Shown piece after piece: positions 8,008 through 17,800 of a stretch of DNA of 64,000 bases. The DNA lies in assembly GCA_964514385.1 (NCBI GenBank), contig CAZEQJ010000005.1, positions 62,001 through 126,000 on the forward strand, written 5' to 3'. The translations under genes and the position numbers were made by a program. The DNA comes from CAZEQJ01 sp964514385. Its GTDB lineage: Bacteria > Bacteroidota > Bacteroidia > Cytophagales > Cyclobacteriaceae. How positions within the stretch are numbered: the stretch's first letter is position 1; each line of letters starts with the position of its first letter. The notes beneath the pieces were generated by a model. That model was given only the letters and a program-made list of their open reading frames with translations, did no database searches and had not been told where the DNA came from.

Positions 8008-8603
8008 ATACCCACAAACACCCCCATGCTGTGAATATGATTGACAATGACAGATTTTACAGGCTCAATCCATTCAATGTATTCCCCCATGTACGCTACC
8101 AATTGCGGTGAGATCAGAAACCTCACCTGATCATCCCTCAGCCGGTACACCCCCGGCTTTAGCTCGGCCACAGGATTAATGCCAAACAGGGTGGCACTCC
8201 GCATGAAGAAAATACCACCTGTTTTAAGCTGACGTAGCATACTATGAAACATCTCCCTGAAGTGATCTTCATCCTCAGAAAAATGCAAAACTGCGCTGCT
8301 GATAACCGCATCAAAAAAATGATCCGGAAAAGGGGACTGTTCGATCGTGGCATGGATAAAATTTTCGTGATGATAATCCGGGTGGTTGGTTTTTACGATA
8401 AATTGAAGCATGACGACAGCATCCGGATTGGCATCAATTCCGTACACATTGAAGTGGTTATTCAAAAACCATTGCAGGTTTCTCCCTTCGCCACATCCGG
8501 CATCGAGAATCCGCATCTCCGGTGTAAAACGGTCTTTTAATATCTGGTCAAGTAAATAAATATCAATATTCCCTAATTCATGATTTAATTCTTTCACATT
8601 CAT
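7998..8603 (-). CDS. Class I SAM-dependent methyltransferase
   Basis: The Rossmann-fold methyltransferase core is clear: motif I MRILDAGCGEGRN near residues 30-42 binds AdoMet, GIDANPDAV follows near 54-62, and DAVISSAVLHF near 98-108 is motif IV. The length of 201 residues suits a small-molecule methyltransferase (methyltransf_11/12 type). No substrate-specific domain is seen and the neighbours do not help. The ATG at 8603 lies 50 bp from the divergent secreted-protein gene. Confidence 0.88.
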   Translation of the reverse strand: MNVKELNHELGNIDIYLLDQILKDRFTPEMRILDAGCGEGRNLQWFLNNHFNVYGIDANPDAVVMLQFIVKTNHPDYHHENFIHATIEQSPFPDHFFDAVISSAVLHFSEDEDHFREMFHSMLRQLKTGGIFFMRSATLFGINPVAELKPGVYRLRDDQVRFLISPQLVAYMGEYIEWIEPVKSVIVNHIHSMGVFVGIKK

Positions 8604-8653
8604 CCTGACAATAATAACTTTAGAAAACAGTTCACTTTAAAAACTCAAATAAA

Positions 8654-9796
8654 ATGAAATTACGCATTTTTACCCTGCTTCTGCTTACTCTCTTTACCTC
8701 CGTGGCATTTGCCCAGGACGAAGAGGTGAATAATGTTGGCGTACGATTTCTGGATTATGGAAATGACCTGCCTGCAGACCTGCTTTCGACACGTACGGCG
8801 GTGCTCGTTGCTGTACCTACTGTTGCTTCCAACAGTCCACGGCGCGGTGACTGGAGGGCGCTGGCCGAAGAGGCCCATCCTACCTTCAAGGAGCTGGGCA
8901 TCGATGCGATACTTTATATGAATTTTGAAGATGTTGTCTCTGCCGGAGTACAGGCCACACAGGCCTATGCCGATTACCTCAACGACCGGCAGGTCAAAAA
9001 CATCATCGTGCTCAGCCTTGTGCGGCTTACGGAAGGCGATAAGGTCGACGACCGCTATGTTGTGGCCATAACACCCTTTTCCGGCGATGCACAGATCATT
9101 GCCAACGGACAAAAAGCATGGAAAGATCAGAGTAAAAGCCTGAACAGGATCATGCGCAGCCTTGAAAGAAGCGTTTCACGAGCCGATCAGCCCAAAACCA
9201 ATAACATGATCATTGACGTACCTGAATATTTTGAAAATATCAGCCTGGTACCTGACAGACGATTTGAGTCGTTCCCGCTTAATCTGAAAACAGACCGTCT
9301 CGCAGTGCCTGTTTTCTCTCCTGTTAGCATTCCGGATGACCGTCCCGGTGGTATCCTGAATGGCCGAATCGAAAAAGAAGCCGAGAGCCTGAATGCAGGC
9401 TATGCCCGCCAGACGAAGGAACTTATGGGTTACATGAATGCCAGCTACCCCTTCGAGTGGGACACCGTATATTTCGACGGTAACGAGCAGCGACTGATCG
9501 ATGAGGGCTTCGACTATGTATTGCTCAGTATATATACCACGGGAAGTCAGATCAAAGAGTGGCTGGAGTATGAAATGGACCCGTCCGTGACCACCTTTGT
9601 GACTGTAAAGCAAAAAGATGGCCGCACCATCATGCGCAATATCCCGGCAGATGCCCCGGTATATAAATATTATGTGAAACATCTGTATTCCGGGGAGGTC
9701 TATGTCGGTAAAACGTGGGATGCAGATGAATACTGGAAAGATGCCTTCGTTAATCATATGTCTAACCTCATCCAGAGTGTGGTACGGGGCAGGTAA
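8654..9796 (+). CDS. Secreted protein, function unknown
   Basis: A signal peptide with an AFA-QD cleavage site ends near residue 21 (MKLRIFTLLLLTLFTSVAFAQ). The mature 360 residues are hydrophilic without transmembrane helices and match no family I recognise. The N-terminal half (TRTAVLVAVPTVAS, AILYMNFEDVVSAG, VKNIIVLSLVR) alternates hydrophobic strands and helices as in a Rossmann-like alpha/beta fold. The C-terminal half has another such segment (FDYVLLSIYTTGSQIKEWLEYE). No lipobox and no type IX sorting domain are present, so a soluble periplasmic protein is the best guess. It stands alone between a divergent methyltransferase gene and prfA. Confidence 0.8.
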   Translation: MKLRIFTLLLLTLFTSVAFAQDEEVNNVGVRFLDYGNDLPADLLSTRTAVLVAVPTVASNSPRRGDWRALAEEAHPTFKELGIDAILYMNFEDVVSAGVQATQAYADYLNDRQVKNIIVLSLVRLTEGDKVDDRYVVAITPFSGDAQIIANGQKAWKDQSKSLNRIMRSLERSVSRADQPKTNNMIIDVPEYFENISLVPDRRFESFPLNLKTDRLAVPVFSPVSIPDDRPGGILNGRIEKEAESLNAGYARQTKELMGYMNASYPFEWDTVYFDGNEQRLIDEGFDYVLLSIYTTGSQIKEWLEYEMDPSVTTFVTVKQKDGRTIMRNIPADAPVYKYYVKHLYSGEVYVGKTWDADEYWKDAFVNHMSNLIQSVVRGR

Positions 9797-9814
9797 CGTT
9801 TCCTTAATATTCAC

Positions 9815-9822
9815 TACTTTTG
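9815..9822 (+). promoter_or_regulatory. Candidate -7 element for prfA
   Basis: TACTTTTG matches the Bacteroidota -7 consensus TAnnTTTG and lies 19 nt before the prfA ATG. No convincing TTG -33 element was found at the usual distance, so this is tentative. Confidence 0.35.
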
Positions 9823-9840
9823 CTGGATAATCTAAAGTAA

Positions 9841-10914
9841 ATGGAGCTGCTGATAAAGCTAAGGGAAATAAAAGAACGATTTGAGGAGGTAGGCCAGCTG
9901 ATCATTCAGCCGGATGCCATGGCTGACATGCGTAAATACACGCAGCTGACGAAAGAATACAAAGACCTCGAAAAGATTGTAAAAAAATATCAGGCCTATC
10001 AGGCCGCCATCGACGACCTGCGGGATGCCCGTACTATTCTTGAAAAAGAAAAAGATGCGGAGCTCAGGGAAATGGCAAAAATGCAGCTGGATGAGATCAC
10101 ACCCCGAAAAGAAGAGCTCGAAGATGAGATCAAGCAGATGCTGATCCCAAAAGATCCTAATGATGATAAAAACTGCATTCTTGAAATCCGTGCCGGCACA
10201 GGTGGCGACGAGGCCGCCATTTTTGCAGGTGACCTGTTTCGAATGTATCAGCGCCTGTGCGAAAAAAGAGGCTGGAAACTATCCATTCTCGACCTCACCG
10301 AGGGCTCTTCCGGTGGATATAAAGAAATTATTAGTACGGTGAACGGCGATGGCGTATACGGTGAGCTAAAGTTCGAATCCGGTGTACACCGCGTACAGCG
10401 TGTGCCGGCCACAGAGACGCAGGGACGTGTGCATACCTCTGCTGCCAGCGTTGCCGTGCTGCCGGAAATGGAAGAGGTAGAAGTGGAGCTGAATATGAAT
10501 GATATCCGGAAAGATACCTTCTGCTCCTCCGGGCCAGGTGGTCAGTCGGTAAATACCACCTATTCGGCTGTGCGCCTCACGCACAACCCTACAGGCATCG
10601 TCGTAACCTGTCAGGATGAAAAATCCCAAATCAAAAACCTGGAAAAAGCACTCAAAGTGTTGCGGTCACGCCTGTATGAAATGGAAGTAGCGAAGCACAA
10701 TGAAGAGGTAGGGGCCCAAAGACGCTCCATGGTAAAAAGCGGTGACCGGTCAGAAAAAATACGTACCTATAATTACCCTCAGAGCCGTGTCACAGACCAT
10801 CGCATCAATTATACGGTGTATAACCTCTCTACGGTGATGGATGGCGAACTGGATGATTTTATTGAGAAATTAAGGATAGAGGAAAATGCCGAAAAGATGG
10901 GCGAAGCCTCATAG
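9841..10914 (+). CDS. prfA: Peptide chain release factor 1
   Basis: RF1 terminates translation at UAA and UAG. The codon-reading tripeptide PAT at residues 189-191 (in RVPATETQGR) marks RF1 rather than RF2. The peptidyl-tRNA hydrolysis motif GGQ is at 233-235 within SSGPGGQSVNTT. The length of 357 residues is normal, and the sequence is co-linear with RF1 through the C-terminal TYNYPQSRVTDHRIN block. Its 3' end overlaps the start of the beta-helix lipoprotein gene by 29 bp, implying translational coupling. Confidence 0.97.
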   Translation: MELLIKLREIKERFEEVGQLIIQPDAMADMRKYTQLTKEYKDLEKIVKKYQAYQAAIDDLRDARTILEKEKDAELREMAKMQLDEITPRKEELEDEIKQMLIPKDPNDDKNCILEIRAGTGGDEAAIFAGDLFRMYQRLCEKRGWKLSILDLTEGSSGGYKEIISTVNGDGVYGELKFESGVHRVQRVPATETQGRVHTSAASVAVLPEMEEVEVELNMNDIRKDTFCSSGPGGQSVNTTYSAVRLTHNPTGIVVTCQDEKSQIKNLEKALKVLRSRLYEMEVAKHNEEVGAQRRSMVKSGDRSEKIRTYNYPQSRVTDHRINYTVYNLSTVMDGELDDFIEKLRIEENAEKMGEAS

Positions 10915-12298
10915 CTTTCTGTTAGCAGCTTTTATCGGCGTTTTCACCATTTCCTGTCTGGAAGAGCCGGAGTTTAGCCGCGACAGCGACCTTGTGCTCA
11001 GCTACTCGGCAGATACAATCTCATTTGATACCCTGTTTACTACGGTAGGCTCCGCATCACAACGCTTTCGCATTTACAACCTGAACACCCTGCCCCTTCA
11101 GGTAGAGGAGCTTTTTCTTGCAGGAGATGAGGACTCCCCATTTCGGATCTACCTCAATGGTGAACGGGGAACCACATTCCGTGATGTAGGCATTGCCGGC
11201 AATGACAGCCTGCTGCTCATTGCGGAAGTCACCATCCACCCGGAAGATCAGGACCTTCCTTTCCTCGTCAAAGACTCCATTGGCGTAGTGTATAATGGTA
11301 ATGTAGATTACATAAAGCTTGTGGCCTGGGGACGTCAGGCCGTATTTCTGAAAGACACGGTGCTCTCAGGCAATATTACGTGGACTTCGGCAAGACCTTA
11401 TGTATTGCAGGGAAATGTGATCGTAGATTCGCTTGCCTTGCTTACTATCGAAGCGGGCACAGAAGTATATGGTGATAATGGTGCCTTATTGGGCATCCGT
11501 GGACGCGTGCTGGCTTCAGGCGACACGGCAGATGCCAGGATATTATTTTCATCAGTCCGGCAGGATGAAAGCTACCGCAACTATCCCGGGCAATGGTTTG
11601 GGATACTCGTCCTCGAGGGCAGCGAAAACAACCGGTTTAGCTATACCGATATCCGGAACGCACGGTTTGGCTTCAGGCTGCAGACACGGGATGACAACAG
11701 CGAGCCTGACCTTAGTCTGGAATCGGTGAGCATTGCCAACATGTCGGAATATGGCATTCTCGCATTTAATGCGGATATAGAAGTGACCAATTCCGTTATC
11801 ACTTATTGTGCATTGGGTGGTCTGGCCGGATTTTCGGGTGGTAATTATTCACTTACGCATAATACATTACTCTACTATAGTTCATTGCAGGGGCTTTCAC
11901 TGTTCAGAGAAGAGGATCAGACATTGTTGCAATTTTCTGACAACATACTCATCAACGACGAGCCGGTAGCCGCTCCACTGTCTGTCGAACTTACCAATAA
12001 CATCGTATGGGGCTTTTCAACGCTGGAGGAAGAGATTACAATTGTCGCTGCCGGCCTTGCGCCTGTAGAGCTGAGTTTTGATCATAATATCCTGAAAACC
12101 AATCTGGAGTTGCCCGAAGAAAATCAAAATCTGAGATCAGCTCCTTTTGTGACCGATCCTCAGGATTATAATTTTGCCCTCGACAGCCTGTCTCCCGGAA
12201 TTGATGCAGGGAGTTTAACGGACATTACCCTGGATTTTAATAAACGTCCGCGCGATGAGCATCCGGATATAGGCGCATTTGAAAGACATAGAGAATGA
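10886..12298 (+). CDS. Lipoprotein with right-handed beta-helix-like repeats
   Basis: A basic N-terminus and hydrophobic core end in a lipobox (FTISC), giving a lipidated cysteine at about residue 24. Residues of about 120-400 contain the repeating short-strand and Asn/Gly-turn pattern of parallel beta-helix proteins (for example YVLQGNVIVDSLALLTIEAG and FNADIEVTNSVITYCALGG). The end matches the SPGIDAGS...DIGAFE motif common at the C-terminus of right-handed beta-helix proteins. The role is probably surface binding or polysaccharide-related, but no catalytic site can be named. The gene begins inside prfA and its stop overlaps the aminotransferase start (ATGA). Confidence 0.8.
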   Translation: MPKRWAKPHSFLLAAFIGVFTISCLEEPEFSRDSDLVLSYSADTISFDTLFTTVGSASQRFRIYNLNTLPLQVEELFLAGDEDSPFRIYLNGERGTTFRDVGIAGNDSLLLIAEVTIHPEDQDLPFLVKDSIGVVYNGNVDYIKLVAWGRQAVFLKDTVLSGNITWTSARPYVLQGNVIVDSLALLTIEAGTEVYGDNGALLGIRGRVLASGDTADARILFSSVRQDESYRNYPGQWFGILVLEGSENNRFSYTDIRNARFGFRLQTRDDNSEPDLSLESVSIANMSEYGILAFNADIEVTNSVITYCALGGLAGFSGGNYSLTHNTLLYYSSLQGLSLFREEDQTLLQFSDNILINDEPVAAPLSVELTNNIVWGFSTLEEEITIVAAGLAPVELSFDHNILKTNLELPEENQNLRSAPFVTDPQDYNFALDSLSPGIDAGSLTDITLDFNKRPRDEHPDIGAFERHRE

Positions 12299-13446
12299 TA
12301 CATATAAAACCTGCTGAAAGACTGCTTCATACAAAAACCTATTATTTTGCCGAAAAGCTGATTCAGGTCAGGGCACTGCAGGAGCAGTTTGGCGATATAA
12401 TCAACCTAGGTATCGGTAATCCGGATCTGCCACCGCACCCTTCCGTGATCGAGAGCCTTCATAAAAGTGCCATGGAGCCAACACATCACGGCTATCAGCC
12501 CTACAAAGGAATATCGGCTCTACGCATGGCCATGAGCAATTATTACCTCAACAACCATGCGGTAAAGGTGGACCCCGATCATGAGGTACTGCCCCTGATG
12601 GGAAGCAAGGAAGGCATTACGCATATCTCGCTGGCCTTCTTAAACCCCGGCGACAAAGTGCTGGTGCCCGAACTGGGATATCCTGCCTATGCCGCTGTAA
12701 CGCGTATGGTTGGCGCCACCCCGCTGTTTTATCCACTTACGGAAACCTATTACCCTGACTGGGATAAACTCGAGACGACGGACATGTCGGATGTGAAGCT
12801 GATGTGGCTCAACTACCCCCATATGCCCACCGGCACGCCGGCCCTGAAAAAAGAGTTTGAAAAGTTTGTGGATTTCGCAAAGCGCAGAAACATTTTACTT
12901 TGCCATGATAACCCCTACAGCAAGGTGCTCAATCAGGACAGGCCCATCAGCATATTTGAGGTAGATCAGGACAAAAGCTGCAGCCTCGAGCTAAATAGTT
13001 TGAGCAAATCCTTTAATATGGCAGGATGGCGTATTGGCTGGATCACTGCCTCGAAGAAAATAATCGGCCTTATCAACACCATTAAGACCAATTTTGATAG
13101 CGGTAGCTTTCGGGGGCTTCAGGATGCAGCCGTAACAGCCCTTCAGCTACCGGAAAGCTGGCATCAGACACGCAATGACATCTACCTCGGAAGAAGAAAA
13201 ATAGCGGAGGAAATTATGGTGGCACTGGGCTGCAACTTCAACCCCGAACAAACCGGTATGTTCCTGTGGGGAAAGATTCCGGAAGAACAGAACTCGGCAG
13301 AAGATTTCATCGAAATGCTGCTGGAAAAAAAGCATATCTTCATTGCACCCGGTTTTATTTTTGGGAATGCAGGAAAAAGGTATATTCGTATCTCATTATG
13401 TGCAGACCAATCCGTTTTGGCCTCTGCATTAACCCGATTAAGATAA
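12295..13446 (+). CDS. Class I/II PLP aminotransferase, probably aromatic
   Basis: This is a fold-type I aminotransferase of 383 residues. The PLP lysine is about residue 238 in SLSKSFNMAGWRIGW. The N-terminal LGIGNPDLPPHPSV and the central CHDNPYS, with the PLP-contacting Asp-Asn and Tyr, are family typical. The family includes aspartate, aromatic and LL-diaminopimelate aminotransferases. The next gene, 1 bp after its stop, is prephenate dehydrogenase, which makes 4-hydroxyphenylpyruvate. Conversion of that product to tyrosine is therefore the likely job, inferred from context. Confidence 0.85.
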   Translation: MIHIKPAERLLHTKTYYFAEKLIQVRALQEQFGDIINLGIGNPDLPPHPSVIESLHKSAMEPTHHGYQPYKGISALRMAMSNYYLNNHAVKVDPDHEVLPLMGSKEGITHISLAFLNPGDKVLVPELGYPAYAAVTRMVGATPLFYPLTETYYPDWDKLETTDMSDVKLMWLNYPHMPTGTPALKKEFEKFVDFAKRRNILLCHDNPYSKVLNQDRPISIFEVDQDKSCSLELNSLSKSFNMAGWRIGWITASKKIIGLINTIKTNFDSGSFRGLQDAAVTALQLPESWHQTRNDIYLGRRKIAEEIMVALGCNFNPEQTGMFLWGKIPEEQNSAEDFIEMLLEKKHIFIAPGFIFGNAGKRYIRISLCADQSVLASALTRLR

Positions 13447-13447
13447 A

Positions 13448-14308
13448 ATGAAAATTACTGTTGTAGGGCTGGGACTACTGGGTGGTTCCTTTGCACTAAA
13501 GATAAAGCAAAAAGAAAAAACCAATCGCATTACGGGCGTTGACATAAACGAAGATCACGCAAGAATAGCCCTGGAAGCGGGTATGGTAGATGAAATTGCG
13601 ACCCTGGATGAAAGCCTTGCAGGTGCAGAGCTTGTGATACTTGCCACTCCGGTAGATGTAATCAAAAAAGAGCTGCCCGGCATCCTTGATAAAGTATCTG
13701 CTACCGCCATCGTCATGGATCTGGGATCCACCAAGATGCAGATCATTGAGAGTGTGCGCAATCACCCCAAACGGAAGCAGTTTATTCCGGCCCATCCCAT
13801 CGCCGGTACCGAAAACTCCGGTCCCGATGCGGCCTTTGCCGACCTGATCAGAGACCGTATCATGATCTTTTGTGACAAAGCCGATTCAGATCCTGTGATG
13901 TCCACTTTTATGGAGGCATTTTGTAAAATGCTGGATATGAAAGTCATTCATATGAAAAGTGAGCAGCACGATCGCCACCTGGCATATGTATCGCATCTAA
14001 GTCATATATCAGCTTTTGCGCTTGGACTTACCGTGTTGCATAAAGAAAAAGACGAGAGAACGATATTTCAGATGGCCGGTAGTGGATTTTCCAGCACCGT
14101 AAGGCTTGCCAAAAGCGCTGCTTCGATGTGGTCTCCCATTTTCTCGCAGAATAAGGAAAATGTGGTAAGCGCACTGGATGATTATATCCAGCAGCTCAAA
14201 GTATTTCAGCATATTATTAAAAATGATGATGTGGAAGGATCTGCCATGCTGATGAATGAAGCGAATGATATTCGCAGGATCCTGCTCGCCATCGACCTGA
14301 ATAAGTAA
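13448..14308 (+). CDS. tyrA: Prephenate dehydrogenase
   Basis: This NAD-dependent enzyme oxidatively decarboxylates prephenate to 4-hydroxyphenylpyruvate in tyrosine synthesis. The dinucleotide-binding GLGLLGGS is at residues 7-14. IPAHPIAGTENSG near 114-126 carries the catalytic-region histidine, and HDRHLAYVSHLSHISAFAL near 177-195 is the characteristic helical domain signature. At 286 residues it is the monofunctional form, with no chorismate mutase or ACT domain. The gene is embedded in an aminotransferase-tyrA-Nudix run. Confidence 0.93.
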   Translation: MKITVVGLGLLGGSFALKIKQKEKTNRITGVDINEDHARIALEAGMVDEIATLDESLAGAELVILATPVDVIKKELPGILDKVSATAIVMDLGSTKMQIIESVRNHPKRKQFIPAHPIAGTENSGPDAAFADLIRDRIMIFCDKADSDPVMSTFMEAFCKMLDMKVIHMKSEQHDRHLAYVSHLSHISAFALGLTVLHKEKDERTIFQMAGSGFSSTVRLAKSAASMWSPIFSQNKENVVSALDDYIQQLKVFQHIIKNDDVEGSAMLMNEANDIRRILLAIDLNK

Positions 14309-14310
14309 TT

Positions 14311-14838
14311 ATGAAGTTTTGCAGCAATTGTGGTAGCGACCAGCTAATGTATGAAATCCCCGCAGGTGATACCCGGGAGCGGTTTTTTTGCCATAACTGT
14401 CACATCATCCACTATATAAATCCGAAAATCGTAATCGGATGCTTTATCCTCCATGATAATAAAATATTGCTGGCTAAGCGTGGCATTCAGCCACAGCTTG
14501 GCAAATGGAATATCCCTCAGGGCTTTATGGAAATGGATGAAACTATCGAAGAAGGAGCCAAAAGGGAAACCTACGAAGAAATCGGTGTACTACCGGATAT
14601 TATAAAGCTGATAACGGTGTACTCCGTGCCGCACGCCAATCAGGTACATATGCATTTTCTGGCGTCTATTTCAAGTACTGATTTCAAAATCACCGAAGAA
14701 AGTACCGATATACGCCTCTTTTCAAGCCAGGATATCCCCTGGGAAGAGATTGCCTTTTCCTCCAACCGCTTCACTATCGAATCTTACCTCAAAGAAGGAA
14801 CAGAAAAAATATTTGTCGGTCGGCGAACTTACCCTTAA
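14311..14838 (+). CDS. Nudix hydrolase with N-terminal zinc ribbon
   Basis: Two CxxC pairs (residues 4/7 and 27/30) form a zinc ribbon, and the Nudix box (G71 through REtYEEiGV, about 71-93) supplies the metal-binding glutamates. The enzyme should hydrolyse a nucleoside diphosphate linked to another moiety; the substrate is unknown. The NudC-specific SQPWPFPxS motif is absent, so it is not an obvious NADH pyrophosphatase. It starts 2 bp after the tyrA stop. The length of 175 residues fits zinc-ribbon Nudix proteins. Confidence 0.88.
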   Translation: MKFCSNCGSDQLMYEIPAGDTRERFFCHNCHIIHYINPKIVIGCFILHDNKILLAKRGIQPQLGKWNIPQGFMEMDETIEEGAKRETYEEIGVLPDIIKLITVYSVPHANQVHMHFLASISSTDFKITEESTDIRLFSSQDIPWEEIAFSSNRFTIESYLKEGTEKIFVGRRTYP

Positions 14839-14865
14839 ATTTAAAGGGATATATAAACTGGCCCC

Positions 14866-17800
14866 ATGAAATATATTTTACCCCTCCTCCTGGCTGGCGC
14901 TGCGGCAGGTCTTTGGTTTTGGCTTTCCACACCCAAACAGCCTGAAATGCTGCTTTCTGCAGCAACATACGATGACCTCTCCCTTAAAAAGGCCCGCAGT
15001 GAGTACTTTAAAATGATACTGCAAGACCCTCTGACGAGGGAAATACCACAAAATGTACGCGCCCGTGAGCTTGGTTATTCTCATCAGCTTCTGGAAACCC
15101 AAAAACGCCTGGCCGGAAGGGTCTCTGTATTCAATACCGGAGGCTTCAAATGGGTCGAGGCTGGTCCTGATAATGTAGGGGGTCGTACACGGGCAGTAGC
15201 TTTTGACAGCCGGTCATCGGATATACTGTTGGCCGGGGGAGTATCGGGAGGCATGTGGAAAACGACTGACGGCGGAGCCACCTGGAGCAAAAAAACCGAT
15301 CCTGCCAACAATCTCAGTGTCACCTCAATAGCACAGGACCCTACCGCTCCTGACACCTGGTACTATGGTATGGGGGAGTTTGATGGTAACAGTGCAAGCG
15401 GCAGAGGTGCCTTTTTCTTTGGGCAGGGCTTATATCGCTCTCAGGACAATGGGGAAACCTGGAGTTTGTCTACCTACAGCCCGGATGGAGCATCGTGGGT
15501 GAGGGATGACGTTGCGAATGCCAATACCGACAAGTCATTCGCCAACCTTTTTAACTTTATCAGCCGTATCGTGATTACACCCGGTGGCGATATTTACATC
15601 TGCAGCAATGGGTTCGGCATTTACCGGTCTACGGATGATGCTGCCAGCTTTCAGCGCATCTTACCCATCGGCGCAGGCCAGCCCTTGTATAGCGATCTCG
15701 TGTGTGATGATGATGGTAATCTGACGGCTGTTTTAAGTGAAAACTCATACGATGGTTTCACTGACTTCGGCATTTTCAGATCAACAGATGACGGGCAGTC
15801 GTGGATAAAACTGATACCTGAAAATTTCACCAACATGGCCGATTTTCCGGACAACCATAACCGCACGGTGCTTGCCCTGGCCCCTTCCAATCAAAACCTG
15901 ATGTATGCCTTTGTCAACCCGGACTCGTCTTATTTTAATGCCAGCGCCAATGAAACACAGGAATACCTCCAGTTGTTTCTGTTTGACTTTTCAACCAATA
16001 CACTGTTTGACCGCACTGCCAATATCCCGAATTTTGGCGGGTCCCTGGGCGATATGAATACTCAGGGTGACTACAATATGGTCATAAGCGTGAAACCGGA
16101 TGACCCTAACGTTGTGCTTATCGGTGGCACCAACCTGTACCGCAGTACCGAAGGCTTTGCCAGCCTGAATGATGATCCTGCCAACGCATGGATCGGAGGG
16201 TATGGCAATGGCGCAAATGAACCTAACTTCCTCTACAGCAACCACCATCCGGATTCTCATGGCCTCACCTGGGATCCGAATGATCCGGACATCGTGATAT
16301 CAACACACGACGGTGGTATCAGCAAAGCCAATATTACAGACACTCAGATTAGCTGGGAAGACCTGAACAACGGATTTAATGTCACCCAGTTTTATACTAC
16401 GGCTATACAAAAGTCGGGCGAAACATTTAATGTGATTGGTGGCACACAGGACAACGGCAGCCCCTTCATTACTACATTGAGCAAAACCCTTGAGATTCCA
16501 GCTGCCAGCCTGGGTGACCTCAGCTCGGGCGACGGCAGCCATTGCTACTACGGAAATGAGTTTGTGTACTCTTCATCACAGAATGGACGTGTGCTGCGCT
16601 GGAACAGTGCCTTTACAGAAATCGAATACGTTGCCCCGGCCAATGCATCGGGCCAGCTGTTTATCCATCCCTTTGAGATTGACCGCAGCGACGAGCTTAC
16701 AATGTATTACCCCGCTGGCTCTTCGCTGTGGGTGAATAATGAGATCACCACGGTGGTAACAGACAATACGATAAATACCACACAGGGCTGGACCGAAAAT
16801 GCAGGTATGGTGGCCGCCAATTATCGGATTACCGCTCTTAAATCGACTACGGATATAGCAGCGAGGCTATACTATGGAGCGCAAAATAACAACGGAAAAC
16901 CTCGTGTTTACCGTCTTGATGATGCGAAAACCAACACCACCCCCACATTTACCGAACTCAATACAGCAGACGGGAGCTACATCAACCACATCGCTGTCAA
17001 TGAAAAAGATGGAAACGAGCTGATGGTAAGCTGCTCCAATTATAATATCGACGGGCTATTTTATTCGAGTGACGGAGGGCAGTCCTTTGTATCGGTAGAA
17101 GGGAACCTTACCGGGTCAGACGGCCTCATCGGACCCAGCATCCGGTCGTCATGGATTATGGAGCTTGACGACCGCAAGGTATATTTTGCCGGCACCAGTG
17201 CCGGGCTTTATGTAACGGACACACTCGAAAATGAAAATACCACCTGGTCATTAGTTGCTGAGGATCTCGTCGGCTTTAACGTGGTATCCTGGCTGGACGG
17301 TCGCAGCGATGGTATTCTCGCAGTAGCATCACACGGAAGAGGCATATTTCTGGGTCTCAATCAGGATATCACGCCTCCGTTTAACCTTACCGCATTCAAT
17401 ATTTCCGATGTATCTTTTGATATAAACTGGGAGGGTGATGCAAGGTCTGTTTCATATTCTTTTCAGCTGGCCTCAGATGCCGACTTTTCGGAAATACTGC
17501 TGGAAGCTGACATTGCAGGCAACAACATCAGTATAAATGAATTGTCACCATCTACCTCCTATTTCTTCCGGGTCAACAGCACAGATGGATCACTCACCAG
17601 CGACTATTCCGTTACCCTCCAAATCGTGACGCAGGATCCGCTTTCGGCTCCGGTGGCATTACCCGCCATAAACGTCGCTCCCGATCAGTTTACAGCCGTA
17701 TGGAACCGTGTCGATGACGCACTAAGCTATGACCTTGTGATCACATCAGCATTGGGTGCCGATACGGTCATCACCGGTATTGAAGATGACGCATATACCG

